From: Thermoplasmatota archaeon
GTDB taxonomy: Archaea; Thermoplasmatota; E2; DHVEG-1
NCBI GenBank assembly: GCA_030601705.1
Contig: JAUWBM010000004.1
Location: 1-62,378, forward strand
Direction of reading: 5' to 3'
Length of the DNA: 62,378 nucleotides
The first letter of the stretch is position 1. Each line of letters opens with the position of its first letter. A program made the position numbers and the translations under genes. The notes below the pieces were generated by a model. The model saw only the letters and a program-made list of their open reading frames with translations. It did no database searches and was not told the origin of the DNA. Positions 36,221 to 45,958 of this stretch are shown in pieces.

Positions 36221-38413
36221 TTGATGAAACTTATTTTTAAGGGTATTGTCCAGGGAGTTGGTTTTAGACCAACAATTTATCGGGTAGCTAAAAAGCTAGG
36301 CCTCAAAGGCTACGTTTTGAATAAGGGTTCCGAAGTAGAGGTAGTTATCGATAAAGATGTCGATCGCTTTATTGAACTGGTTAAAAAACAACTGCCATCT
36401 ATAGCTAATGTTACTGACATTATTGTGGAACCTGATGATAGAGCCTTTGATGATTTTCAAATTCTTCATAGCAGGAGGGGTGAGAGGCATTCACTTATCC
36501 CTATTGATATTGATATTTGTGATGGTTGTCTTAAGGAGATATTTGATAAAAAGAATAGAAGACATCTATTTCCCTTTACGAATTGTACGGTGTGTGGTGC
36601 TCGTTTCAGTCTCATCAAAGATGTTCCCTATGATAGAGAGCGTACAGCTATGGATGAATTTCATTTATGTGAAACATGCAAAAAAGAGTACAAGGACCCA
36701 TTGAATCGCCGGTACCATGCGCAGACAATATCTTGCCCAAGTTGTGGTCCAAAGTATAAATTGTACGATAAAAACCTACGTGATTTAGGTGAAAAAGATT
36801 CTATAAAACGCTTTGCAGAGCATATCGAAGATGGTAAAATTGGCGTGATAAAATCTTGGGGCGGTATGCATATCTGTTGTAGACTTGATGAAATAAAACG
36901 TTTTAGAGAATGGTACGGTCGCCCTCAGAAATCATTTGCTGTAATGGTAAAAGATATTGAAACTGCAAAGAGATATGGTGATATAACAGAGAACGAACGG
37001 AAACTGCTGCTTTCTAAGAGCAAACCTATTGTTCTTGTAGAGAAGAAAAAAGCAGAACAGATATCTCCAGGTTTGAATACAATAGGTTTGTATCTCCCTT
37101 ATACTGGTCTTCATCATCTTCTTTTTTCATTTCTAGAGATTGATGCGATGATTATGACCTCTGCAAATATCCCTGGCGAGCCAATGATGACCCATAACGA
37201 GGAGGCGTTTTCACTTAATGCAGACGTATATCTACTACATAATCGCGATATACCAAACAGGGTCGATGACTCAGTAGTGAGAATTTGGAAAGGTAACACC
37301 TTCTTCTTGAGGAAATCACGGGGTTTTGTACCAGAACCACTTGATGTATCCTATGATAAGCAAGTTCTGAGTGTTGGCGCTGGAGAGAATATCTGCGGGG
37401 CTATCTCGTGTGATAAAAAAGTGTATGCTACCCAGTACATAGGCAATTCAAAATATTATCCCAATTTAGAGTTTTTAGAGCAGAGTCTACGACATTTGAT
37501 GAAACTTACCATGAAGGAAGAGAGAATTGATGCTGTTTCTATGGATATACATCCTGGTTATAACACGAGGAAAGTAGCTAAACAGTTTTCTAAAGAGTTT
37601 TCAGTGCCCTGTTTTGAGGTGCAACATCATTGGGCGCATGCTACTTCGTTGTTGGTTGACAATAATATAAGCGAGGGTGTTGTGTTAACACTTGATGGAT
37701 TGGGGTATGGCAGTGATGGTACATTTTGGGGCGGAGAAGTCCTTGTTGCTGATTTTGAAGGTTTTAAACGTGTTGGACATTTGGAGAATATACCATTATT
37801 GGGTGGTGATCAGGCGACAAAGGATCCACGCAGATTGGTCTTTGCGATATTCAAAAAATTTGGTAATGAGAAGTATTTCGTAGGCGACGAAGCCGTTATT
37901 TTGAGTAAGATGATGGATAAGGCACCTTTGTCAAGTAGCATGGGAAGGGTGCTAGATGCTCTATCTTGTTATTTTGATATTTGTACAAAAAGAACATATG
38001 ATGGCGAACCTGCTATGAAGCTGGAAAAATATCTGGCCAATGGAGAAGATAAGTACCCTTTTGATATTGAAGTAAATAATGGTACTGTTGGTACAACTGA
38101 TCTTTTTAGACAGCTTGAAGAAAAAATAAAGAGTGATGTTACAGAAACACAGAAGGCAGATCTTTCTTATTCTCTTGTGAAAACAATTGTTGACAAACTA
38201 ACCGATATTGCAATTGAACATGCCGAAAGAAATAGTATTAAAGATATAGGTATGACAGGTGGCGTTTCATACAACATTCCAGTTACAGAGATGGCTGAAA
38301 AAAGAGTTAATAAGGCAGGATTAAGACTGGTTGTACATAACCGTGTTCCTAATGGAGACGGCGGTATAGCAATAGGTCAAAATGTTATAGCTAGTCATAA
38401 GTTATCGTCTTAG
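36221..38413 (+). CDS. hypF: hydrogenase maturation carbamoyltransferase HypF
   Basis: Acylphosphatase N-terminus GIVQGVGFRPTIYRVA; CDGCLKEIFD...CTVCGARF zinc fingers; HWAHATSLLVDN. Confidence 0.95.
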   Translation: MMKLIFKGIVQGVGFRPTIYRVAKKLGLKGYVLNKGSEVEVVIDKDVDRFIELVKKQLPSIANVTDIIVEPDDRAFDDFQILHSRRGERHSLIPIDIDICDGCLKEIFDKKNRRHLFPFTNCTVCGARFSLIKDVPYDRERTAMDEFHLCETCKKEYKDPLNRRYHAQTISCPSCGPKYKLYDKNLRDLGEKDSIKRFAEHIEDGKIGVIKSWGGMHICCRLDEIKRFREWYGRPQKSFAVMVKDIETAKRYGDITENERKLLLSKSKPIVLVEKKKAEQISPGLNTIGLYLPYTGLHHLLFSFLEIDAMIMTSANIPGEPMMTHNEEAFSLNADVYLLHNRDIPNRVDDSVVRIWKGNTFFLRKSRGFVPEPLDVSYDKQVLSVGAGENICGAISCDKKVYATQYIGNSKYYPNLEFLEQSLRHLMKLTMKEERIDAVSMDIHPGYNTRKVAKQFSKEFSVPCFEVQHHWAHATSLLVDNNISEGVVLTLDGLGYGSDGTFWGGEVLVADFEGFKRVGHLENIPLLGGDQATKDPRRLVFAIFKKFGNEKYFVGDEAVILSKMMDKAPLSSSMGRVLDALSCYFDICTKRTYDGEPAMKLEKYLANGEDKYPFDIEVNNGTVGTTDLFRQLEEKIKSDVTETQKADLSYSLVKTIVDKLTDIAIEHAERNSIKDIGMTGGVSYNIPVTEMAEKRVNKAGLRLVVHNRVPNGDGGIAIGQNVIASHKLSS

Positions 38414-38458
38414 GATTCTATAATTTTATTGACAGAAACAACTTTTTAATAGTGAATC

Positions 38459-38725
38459 ATGTATCGGTGGTTTGTTATGGGAAAAAACAGAGATTTAATA
38501 CAAATACTAACGCTTGTGTTGATTGGAATGTTTATACCATTTCTTATTTCAATCACAATTACTTATAGTTTAGATTTAACAAATATGAGTGATTTAATAA
38601 AGATAGGTTCAACATTTGGATATTTCTTACTTATATTTGGAATTGAGCTGTTAATAGTTTATTTATATTTTACAATAAGCAATAAGATGGCCAACAAAAA
38701 TATGGAAAGATACAAGCCAAAATAA
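38459..38725 (+). CDS. small two-TM membrane protein
   Basis: Two hydrophobic stretches; likely start MGKNRDL at about 38477. Confidence 0.5.
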   Translation: MYRWFVMGKNRDLIQILTLVLIGMFIPFLISITITYSLDLTNMSDLIKIGSTFGYFLLIFGIELLIVYLYFTISNKMANKNMERYKPK

Positions 38726-38772
38726 TATTTAGTTTTTTAAGGGTAAAAGATAAATATGAAAACTATAATCCG

Positions 38773-38961
38773 GTGCCAAAGAGGTTGATAGACATGGCAG
38801 TAAATATAGATAAAGAAAAATGTACAGCGTGTGGGGCATGCGAAGAAGCTTGTCTAGTTGATGCAATAAAAGTCGATGAAACGGCAGAAGTTGATGAAGA
38901 AAACTGTATTGACTGTGGCACGTGCGTCGATGAATGTCCGGTTGAGGCAATAAGCCTATAA
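38773..38961 (+). CDS. 2[4Fe-4S] ferredoxin
   Basis: CTACGACEEACLVDAI and CIDCGTCVDECPVEAI. Confidence 0.93.
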   Translation: MPKRLIDMAVNIDKEKCTACGACEEACLVDAIKVDETAEVDEENCIDCGTCVDECPVEAISL

Positions 38962-38998
38962 TCTCTACCTATAATTGGATACCCTAAAGTTTTATTCT

Positions 38999-39685
38999 TT
39001 AAACTTTCTTATTACGAAGTCTTATCTGTATTTTTTCACTAGTTAGTTCTCTCAATGCATCCCTAGCAATCCACTTTGCAGATTTTGAATCGATCTTTAA
39101 AATCTCCTCAGATAGTTTTATCATCTGGTTATTAAGGTCTAGATTACGCTTACCAATGTTTCTTAAAGCCCAGTTGACAGCTTTCTTAACGTAATTGCGA
39201 TCATCAATTGAGTGTTTTTTAATTAAAGGGAAAAATCGTTCAAACTTTTTGTCACTAGCTTTTTTATCATGAACTGCTAAACCAGCAATTAATGAGAAAG
39301 CACCCCGCTTAACAAACTCCTCGTCACGTTCTGCCCACTCAACAACCTTTATCCATGCAAGATGGGTTAAGTCAAAAAGACTAGTACACGCTTGATCACA
39401 AACATCCCATGAATCAAAATCTTTTGCCCAGGAATCCATTTGCTCCCCAGTAACCTTTGCAGGATCCTCAATAAAGCAAGCTAGTAATCTTGCATCATGA
39501 ATACCCGAATCCCATAGTTTTAAAGCAAGCTCGTGGTCTTTGCCGATCTCTTTAGCAATGGGCCTCAACTTATAAATTGAAATGCCAAGATTGTTCTTAG
39601 GATTGATTCCATATCGTGCCATACCCTTGACTGCTTCTGAATTGGATAAAGATTTTAACTTACTAATAATTTCTTCATAGTGCAT
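38999..39685 (-). CDS. DNA alkylation repair (AlkD-like) HEAT-repeat protein
   Basis: GMARYGINPKNNLGISIYKLRPIAKEIGKDHELALKLWDSGIHDARLLA; DYVKKAVNWALRNIGKRN. Confidence 0.88.
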   Translation of the reverse strand: MHYEEIISKLKSLSNSEAVKGMARYGINPKNNLGISIYKLRPIAKEIGKDHELALKLWDSGIHDARLLACFIEDPAKVTGEQMDSWAKDFDSWDVCDQACTSLFDLTHLAWIKVVEWAERDEEFVKRGAFSLIAGLAVHDKKASDKKFERFFPLIKKHSIDDRNYVKKAVNWALRNIGKRNLDLNNQMIKLSEEILKIDSKSAKWIARDALRELTSEKIQIRLRNKKV

Positions 39686-39706
39686 TTAATTTTTCCAACT
39701 CAGTAA

Positions 39707-40861
39707 TCATAGAAGCGTATTAAACAAATATCCTAAAATTAGAATTTGAGGAACTGTAATAATTGGAAGCCATAGTGCAGCTTTTTTCCCGATATTGTGC
39801 CATATAAGACCTATTTCTGTGTAATCTGTAGCTACTCCTGCCATAAGAAACGTAAAGCTATTCCCAAATGCTCCCGTTTGGTTAAATATCTCAAATGCAA
39901 GTGGAGAACTGCCCTCAGAACATACCTCAATAATTGTAGCAAAAAGAAGGGTTACTAATAACCCTAAAAATGTTGGTCCCATATATTCCATAAAAAGATG
40001 CTGGGGAACATACGCTCTAGCAAAAGATGCCATGAGCATACCAATTAAAAGCCACCACATAACCATTTTAGTAAGTGACCATGAACCTTTAATCGTTCCT
40101 TTTATCGCGTCTATATTGTTTTTTGCGGTAAAATCATATTCTTTCCATCTTCGTTTCACATCTTTTATTATAGAAAAATCTGTTAATACTGGTCTGTCTT
40201 CCCCCATTGCACAATGACTGCACTCGACCATTCCCTTTCGCTCCAAACTTTGATAGATTAAACCAGTTATCATTGCAATTATCAATGCAGATATAATAAT
40301 AAATGCAGCCTTCAAGCCAAAAAAACCAAAGAGGAGAACTGTGATTGGAAGATTTGCCCATGGTGATGCCAATAAGAAGGCTACAACAGAAGCGGTATTC
40401 GCTCCCTTTTTATATAACTCCATCGCTATTGCTAAGATTCCATGAGAACACGCGGTCATCAGAAAGCCAAATATGACGGCGTAAATTATGGTTCTTTTTC
40501 TATGTCTTGATAAATACTTCTCAATGTATTCCCTTGGTATAAAATAATCAATAATACCACCTACAAGAAATCCTAGTAGTACAGCCCACCATATTAGTTT
40601 CAGGTAATCAATAAAAGCATCGAAAAAATCATTTAAATATGGTATAAAATAGCCAATTATTAGTAGAACAATTACTACAATTCCTACCATAAATAATCGT
40701 TCTTTATACCATTTCTTAGGTTTTACAGCACATGAAAAACATTCTTCATGTTTAATATTGTGTTTTTTCTCATATTTTTCGATGCATCCTTTTGAACAAA
40801 AATAGTGACCATGAGCAGATATGGTTCCTTTCATCCCACAAATTGGATCAATTTTGTTCAT
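39707..40861 (-). CDS. DUF318/ArsP-like permease with N-terminal TRASH/YHS-like metal-binding segment
   Basis: PICGMKGTISAHGHYFCSKGCIEKY; multi-TM permease with SEGSSPLAFEI and LMAGVATDYTEIGLI. Confidence 0.82.
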   Translation of the reverse strand: MNKIDPICGMKGTISAHGHYFCSKGCIEKYEKKHNIKHEECFSCAVKPKKWYKERLFMVGIVVIVLLIIGYFIPYLNDFFDAFIDYLKLIWWAVLLGFLVGGIIDYFIPREYIEKYLSRHRKRTIIYAVIFGFLMTACSHGILAIAMELYKKGANTASVVAFLLASPWANLPITVLLFGFFGLKAAFIIISALIIAMITGLIYQSLERKGMVECSHCAMGEDRPVLTDFSIIKDVKRRWKEYDFTAKNNIDAIKGTIKGSWSLTKMVMWWLLIGMLMASFARAYVPQHLFMEYMGPTFLGLLVTLLFATIIEVCSEGSSPLAFEIFNQTGAFGNSFTFLMAGVATDYTEIGLIWHNIGKKAALWLPIITVPQILILGYLFNTLL

Positions 40862-40883
40862 TTACCAAGCCTATTGTAGTTTG

Positions 40884-41525
40884 TTATTTCAATATTTTGC
40901 CTGTTTCCATATACCAGAGATAAAGATCAAGTTCAGCCAAATTAAGACCTGATTTTTCAGCGATTTTTTTTAATATTTTTTCAATTTCTAAGTATTTTTT
41001 TCTAGTGAGAGCTTTAGGTTTTTCAATCAAATCATATTTTGCTAGGATATCTATTATATGAAAATCAATAATTGCAAAATCATCAAAACCAATGTTTCTT
41101 AAGAAGTGACTAGTTTCTTTATATCCGATTCCTTTAACATTTTTAACCAACCACTCTCTTAATTCGTCATTTTTATGTGATTCGACAACTCTTTTAAGCA
41201 TATCTTTGCAATTACGAGATTCAGATATGTATGATGCCCTCATGTTTGGAAAACGATGGCCCAATTCCTGTAATTTTTTTGCTAAATCCTCTTCAGAATC
41301 ATTTGAAAAACACTCTCCAATTTCATTCTGAATTTTTATGCTCTTTTCAGCGTTAAAATTTGCAGTTAGTATACAAAAACACATCTCATTAAACAGTTCA
41401 TTGGTTGATTTTTTATCTATGCTTTTGAACTCTTTGATTCTATTGTTTACTAACTTACCTATTTCGCCTTTTTTTAAAGATTCGATTTTATCTATAAGTT
41501 TTTCCATAAACTTCAGCCATTGCAA
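40884..41525 (-). CDS. N-glycosylase/DNA lyase (archaeal Ogg-type HhH-GPD)
   Basis: LVKNVKGIGYKETSHFLRNIGFDDFAIIDFHIIDIL. Confidence 0.88.
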   Translation of the reverse strand: MQWLKFMEKLIDKIESLKKGEIGKLVNNRIKEFKSIDKKSTNELFNEMCFCILTANFNAEKSIKIQNEIGECFSNDSEEDLAKKLQELGHRFPNMRASYISESRNCKDMLKRVVESHKNDELREWLVKNVKGIGYKETSHFLRNIGFDDFAIIDFHIIDILAKYDLIEKPKALTRKKYLEIEKILKKIAEKSGLNLAELDLYLWYMETGKILK

Positions 41526-41702
41526 AATTTAAAATTCATATTTACCTACTTATCGAATGATTGTTCAATAGATTTTCTGTGATAACAACAATACATCCCT
41601 AAAAATAGGATGGATGGAGACGTAAATCTGGCAGGGGTAAGAGTTGGTGAGGAGGAAAGGATGAAATACAAAAAAGATGCTTCCCCTGTTTTACATCTCC
41701 AG

Positions 41703-41716
41703 TTAACAATCGTTAA
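41703..41716. promoter_or_regulatory. inverted repeat TTAACAATCGTTAA, candidate operator copy 1
   Basis: TTAAC-N4-GTTAA upstream of HTH gene 41858..42196. Confidence 0.5.
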
Positions 41717-41813
41717 TACAACTTGAATATTTAAACTTTTCTATGGTTTTTGTTTTTGTTTTTCCTGTATTTTAATCGCTAAATGAAAATTATATGAATC
41801 TTTTTACATATTA

Positions 41814-41827
41814 TTAACAACCGTTAA
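41814..41827. promoter_or_regulatory. inverted repeat TTAACAACCGTTAA, candidate operator copy 2
   Basis: TTAAC-N4-GTTAA, 111 bp from copy 1 and 31 bp before the HTH start. Confidence 0.55.
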
Positions 41828-41857
41828 TTATAAGTACAAAAAGGTTGTTTTAAGTGT

Positions 41858-42196
41858 ATGAAACCCACTCCCTGTGAATACATGATGTGGAATGGATTAC
41901 CCGTCATAAGAAAGGAAATTGCAGAGAGTATGATCAATAATTTTGGGTTGAATCAAAAAGAAGCCGCAAAAAAACTTGGAGTAACGCCTGCTGCAGTATG
42001 CCAATACGTATCAAAAAAACGTGGAAAGATCAAAATTGTTGATAAATCTATACTTATAGAAATCAATAAATCTGCTGAAAGAATTATTCAAAGTGAAGTG
42101 GTAATTGTTGTATCAGAAACTTGCAGAATTTGCAAAATTTTAATATCAAAAGGAGTTTTTCCGTTCATATGTGATTCATGCTCGAGTGAGGAATAA
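41858..42196 (+). CDS. archaeal XRE/HTH transcriptional regulator with C-terminal Cys pairs
   Basis: LNQKEAAKKLGVTPAAVCQYVSKKRG; CRIC...CDSC; paralog of 23639..23965. Confidence 0.86.
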   Translation: MKPTPCEYMMWNGLPVIRKEIAESMINNFGLNQKEAAKKLGVTPAAVCQYVSKKRGKIKIVDKSILIEINKSAERIIQSEVVIVVSETCRICKILISKGVFPFICDSCSSEE

Positions 42197-42344
42197 CACT
42201 TTTTGTTATATTCAAATATCCACTGAAGCAACTTTTAGATCATGTGACAATGACCATTCCAGAGTCATACCTAATCACAATAACATCATATTTTTTCACA
42301 ATACTATATAGTTCCTTTTAGTTTTTATCCAATATGCATCTCTC

Positions 42345-42749
42345 TTAAGATTGTTTATGTGATATCATATCTAGATAAATTTTCCTGTTTCGCGGTCCAT
42401 CTCCTTCATAAAAAAATATGTGCTGCCATGTGCCCAAAACCAGTTTTTTATTTCTCACTATAACTGTAACAGATGACCCCAAGAGACTTGCTTTGATATG
42501 TGCGTCGCTATTTCCCTCCATATGGTTGTAGTCACCGTTTTCTGGTACAAGCCTTTTTAATGTTTCAATAATGTCTCTTTGTACGCTTGGATCTGCACCC
42601 TCATTAATTGTTATTCCTGCTGTTGTATGGGGGACATAGGCAACGACATAACCCTCTACTAAATTTCCCTCGTCTACCTCTCTTTGAATATCGTGTGTGA
42701 TATCAATCATTTCATTTTTCATATTAGAACGAATTTTTAACTCCTTCAT
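42345..42749 (-). CDS. YjbQ/UPF0047 family protein
   Basis: YVPHTTAGITINEGADPSVQRDI; HIKASLLGSSVTV; GTWQHIFFYEGDGPRNRKI. Confidence 0.92.
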   Translation of the reverse strand: MKELKIRSNMKNEMIDITHDIQREVDEGNLVEGYVVAYVPHTTAGITINEGADPSVQRDIIETLKRLVPENGDYNHMEGNSDAHIKASLLGSSVTVIVRNKKLVLGTWQHIFFYEGDGPRNRKIYLDMISHKQS

Positions 42750-42840
42750 AAAAAATCATCATTATCAAGATATTTAAACTATGTTCCTTCGGAAAGATTT
42801 TTGTGTCATTCTAATATACTCTGATTTCGGCTGCAAATCT

Positions 42841-43437
42841 ATGAAAATAAAACCAAGTGCGATTCTTTTCGACATGGACGGTGTTCTCGTTGATTCACTG
42901 GAATCCTGGTGGAAGTCTCTCAATCAGGCGTTCAAAGCCTTTGATCACAAAGAAATCAGCAAAGATGAATTTATTAAGATATACTGGGGACACGATCTCC
43001 GAGATAATATAGAAAAGATGCGACTTGACCCCGAGATAGGAAATTTCTGTAACATTATTTATGGTGAGCATATTGATGCCGTTAATATCTATACCGACAC
43101 AAAAGATACATTGCAAAAATTAAAGATGTACAAGAGGGCAATAATTACTAATACGCCAAGGAATTGGACAAGACAAATACTAAAGAAGTTTGACATTGAA
43201 ACATGTTTCAGCCATATAATTACGAGTGATGATGTACGAAAGGCAAAACCTGATCCAGAAATTATATTCAAAGCCTGTGAACGTTTAGATGTTTCCCCAA
43301 AAACTGTGTTATTAGTGGGAGATACAGAGAGTGATGTAAAGGCAGGAAACGCCGCTGGTTGTACTGTTGTTGGCATTGATATTGATGCCGATTATACTAT
43401 TGGAAAATTATCAGAATTAACAGAAATTGTAGAATAA
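42841..43437 (+). CDS. HAD-superfamily hydrolase (phosphoglycolate phosphatase-like)
   Basis: ILFDMDGVLVDSLESWW; TNTPRNWTRQIL; KPDPEIIFKACERLDVSPKTVLLVGDTESDV; start trimmed. Confidence 0.9.
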   Translation: MKIKPSAILFDMDGVLVDSLESWWKSLNQAFKAFDHKEISKDEFIKIYWGHDLRDNIEKMRLDPEIGNFCNIIYGEHIDAVNIYTDTKDTLQKLKMYKRAIITNTPRNWTRQILKKFDIETCFSHIITSDDVRKAKPDPEIIFKACERLDVSPKTVLLVGDTESDVKAGNAAGCTVVGIDIDADYTIGKLSELTEIVE

Positions 43438-43542
43438 TGCATTAACATTTTTCTATTTTTAGAGAAAAATAACGGCTATATTAGAACATTTATATCCAAA
43501 TTTTAAACAATATTTAAATACAAAACATCCGATTTTGAAGTC

Positions 43543-44310
43543 ATGGACGATATATCTATAATAGAGTATAAAGAAGTGGATCTTTCAAACTCGATGCTTG
43601 TTGTTGCATTTCCAACTGTGGGATTGGTTAGTTCTATTGCCGGACGTTTTATCATTGATTCGTTAAAACTCGATGAGATAGGAGCAATCGTTTCAAAAAA
43701 TTTTACGCCAACTACAATCATTCATAACTCCATTCCTTCGCCCCCTGTAAGGATATATGCTGGAAATAAGATATGTGGGCCAGATGACTCCTGTGAACAG
43801 ATAGCCGTGATAATCTCCGAGTTTATGCCCCCAATGGACATCATAAAGCTATTGGGTGACACCATCCTTGAATGGTCAGATAAGAAAGGATGCAAAACTA
43901 TCGTGGCATTAGAAGGAACACATGCTGTGGGCGATATAAAGAAACAAAAATTACAAATCTATGGAGTAGGTACCAATCCTGAGATGAGAAGCATTCTTAA
44001 AAAGTATAAAATCAGGGAAACCCAAGAAGGTATGATTACTGGCGTCACTGGTGTCCTCTTGTACGAGGGGGTCCTTATGAATCGCGATGTTCTCTGTCTG
44101 TTGGCAGAGGCTCATGCAGCATACCCGGATTCCAGGGCTGCTGGGAATCTATTGAAAAAATTAGACATAATGCTCCCCGAAATAAAGATTGATCCGAAGC
44201 CTTTGTACAAAGAGGCTGAGGAGATAGAGAAAAATATACGAAAACTCCTGGAGCAATCAAAGCCAACGGCTCCCTCAATGCCGCCGATTCCATATTCGAT
44301 GTACGGATAA
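43543..44310 (+). CDS. PAC2 family (proteasome assembly chaperone-like) protein
   Basis: MLVVAFPTVGLVSSIAGRFIIDSLKLDEIG; VTGVLLYEGVLMNRDVLCLLAEAHAAYPDSRAA. Confidence 0.85.
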   Translation: MDDISIIEYKEVDLSNSMLVVAFPTVGLVSSIAGRFIIDSLKLDEIGAIVSKNFTPTTIIHNSIPSPPVRIYAGNKICGPDDSCEQIAVIISEFMPPMDIIKLLGDTILEWSDKKGCKTIVALEGTHAVGDIKKQKLQIYGVGTNPEMRSILKKYKIRETQEGMITGVTGVLLYEGVLMNRDVLCLLAEAHAAYPDSRAAGNLLKKLDIMLPEIKIDPKPLYKEAEEIEKNIRKLLEQSKPTAPSMPPIPYSMYG

Positions 44311-44432
44311 GAAAACTCTTGTTCTTCTTTATAATTATTTAAATAGACAAGTTTTTCTTACGGTTTATTCAATATAGCAGGTCCAAGAGACAAAGAAAAC
44401 TATATGATATAGAAATAGCATTTAGGTGAATC

Positions 44433-44675
44433 ATGGCAATTGGATTCGCATTGGTGAGTATAAGCCCATTAAAAGAAAAAGAGGTATTTGAAAAACTCGG
44501 GACAATAGCAGAAATAGTTGAAGTACATCCACTCTTCGGAGAATTTGATATTCTCGTAAAAATAAATTGTAAGGATATCGATGAGATTGGGAGTATCGTC
44601 ATTAATAAAATCCGGTCAACAAATGGCGTAATGGATACAAAAACACTCATTGGAACCAAGAGTTTATCTGGATAA
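44433..44675 (+). CDS. stand-alone Lrp/AsnC ligand-binding (RAM) domain protein
   Basis: VEVHPLFGEFDILVKINCKDIDEIGSIVINKIRSTNGVMDTKTLIG. Confidence 0.85.
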   Translation: MAIGFALVSISPLKEKEVFEKLGTIAEIVEVHPLFGEFDILVKINCKDIDEIGSIVINKIRSTNGVMDTKTLIGTKSLSG

Positions 44676-44682
44676 AAAACGA

Positions 44683-44832
44683 TTCTATTCAATTATTTTT
44701 ACAAACAAAATTAGATTTAGTTTTTTCTATGAAAATTCCGATAGATCTCATGGCAAAGGAGATTTTGATGATTGGGGCAATCTAGATTTTACATTTTTTA
44801 AAAATACGCATTTAGAGATGCCCGAAAAATAA
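44683..44832 (+). pseudogene. decayed remnant of the C-terminal domain seen in 26052..28109
   Basis: NSDRSHGKGDFDDWGNLDFTFFKNTHLE aligns with YSDGTHGWGDFNDWEHLNFSFFKNSHFT. Confidence 0.65.
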
Positions 44833-44833
44833 G

Positions 44834-45958
44834 TTAATCTTCTTTCCACTTTGTAACAAATACACCTACGAGGAAAAATATAGCTGCAAATATAAGGACG
44901 ATTGCAGTGTTGAAAATGGTTTTATCAATGTTCGTGTAAATCATTGCGTTTCTCAGCCCTTCGTTAACATAATAGAGTGGGAGAATACGTGCTATTGATT
45001 GCATAAACTCAGGCATCATATCTAACGAGAAAAATGTCCCAGCTAGAAACATCATTGGAAAAGTGATTGCACCGCCTGCCATATCAGCGGTTTCTTCCTC
45101 CTTAACAAACCGTCCGATAATCATTCCAATTCCTGAGAATAAAAAACTTGTAGCTATTATTATCACGACCATGAAAACGATCATGAAAAGATTAATATGT
45201 AAAGAAACCCCCCAAACCAAGGTGCCAACTACTAGGATCACTAACGTTGATACAAATGAAAGAAACAGCATGAACAACATTTTCGCGAGAATCCATTCCG
45301 CTCGTGTAATGGGTGTAGTCAAAAGTTTACGAAGGATTCCATCTTTCCTAAACTTAGTATTCCGCTCGATGCTCCCGTAGATACAAGAAGTCATTATGGT
45401 AAAACCAATCATCCCAGGTATGAAAAAATCGATGAAATCGAAATCCTCTGTGATCGTACTGATCTGATCTACGCCAATTATACGTCGGCCACCTGAGAGT
45501 TGCATATTGAACTCCTGAAGACTGCTTGTAACAATGCTTCTCAAAATTGAAGCAGAAGAACCCTGTTCTGAAGGGTCGTAATGAAATGAGACATTAACAG
45601 TAATTTCTTCATCAAAAAACGATTTATCTATAGCTTCGCCAAATCCCCCGGGTATTACCAATGCTACTGAGAGAGTCTCTTTTTCTATAAATGCGGTGAT
45701 ATTTTCATCTGATGAGACGGTTTTAATGTCCACTACTGAAATGTTGTCTAGAATATTTATGAATGTATGAGACCAGTCAGAATCATCTAAATCCTGAACA
45801 TGAAATTCATAAGTGACTTCATCTGCACCTGAGAAAATCGCTCCGAAAATTAAAATAAGGAGGACTGGGAAGGCAATTGTCCAGAACATCGTACCTTTAC
45901 TTCTTTTCCAGGTCTTTAGGCTTGCATTGAAATCAGAGGCTATAATGCGAAGATTCAA
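44834..45958 (-). CDS. ABC-2 type transporter permease
   Basis: ABC-2 membrane topology; GMIGFTIMTSCIYGSIERNTKFRKDGILRKLLTTPITRAEWILAK. Confidence 0.9.
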   Translation of the reverse strand: MNLRIIASDFNASLKTWKRSKGTMFWTIAFPVLLILIFGAIFSGADEVTYEFHVQDLDDSDWSHTFINILDNISVVDIKTVSSDENITAFIEKETLSVALVIPGGFGEAIDKSFFDEEITVNVSFHYDPSEQGSSASILRSIVTSSLQEFNMQLSGGRRIIGVDQISTITEDFDFIDFFIPGMIGFTIMTSCIYGSIERNTKFRKDGILRKLLTTPITRAEWILAKMLFMLFLSFVSTLVILVVGTLVWGVSLHINLFMIVFMVVIIIATSFLFSGIGMIIGRFVKEEETADMAGGAITFPMMFLAGTFFSLDMMPEFMQSIARILPLYYVNEGLRNAMIYTNIDKTIFNTAIVLIFAAIFFLVGVFVTKWKED

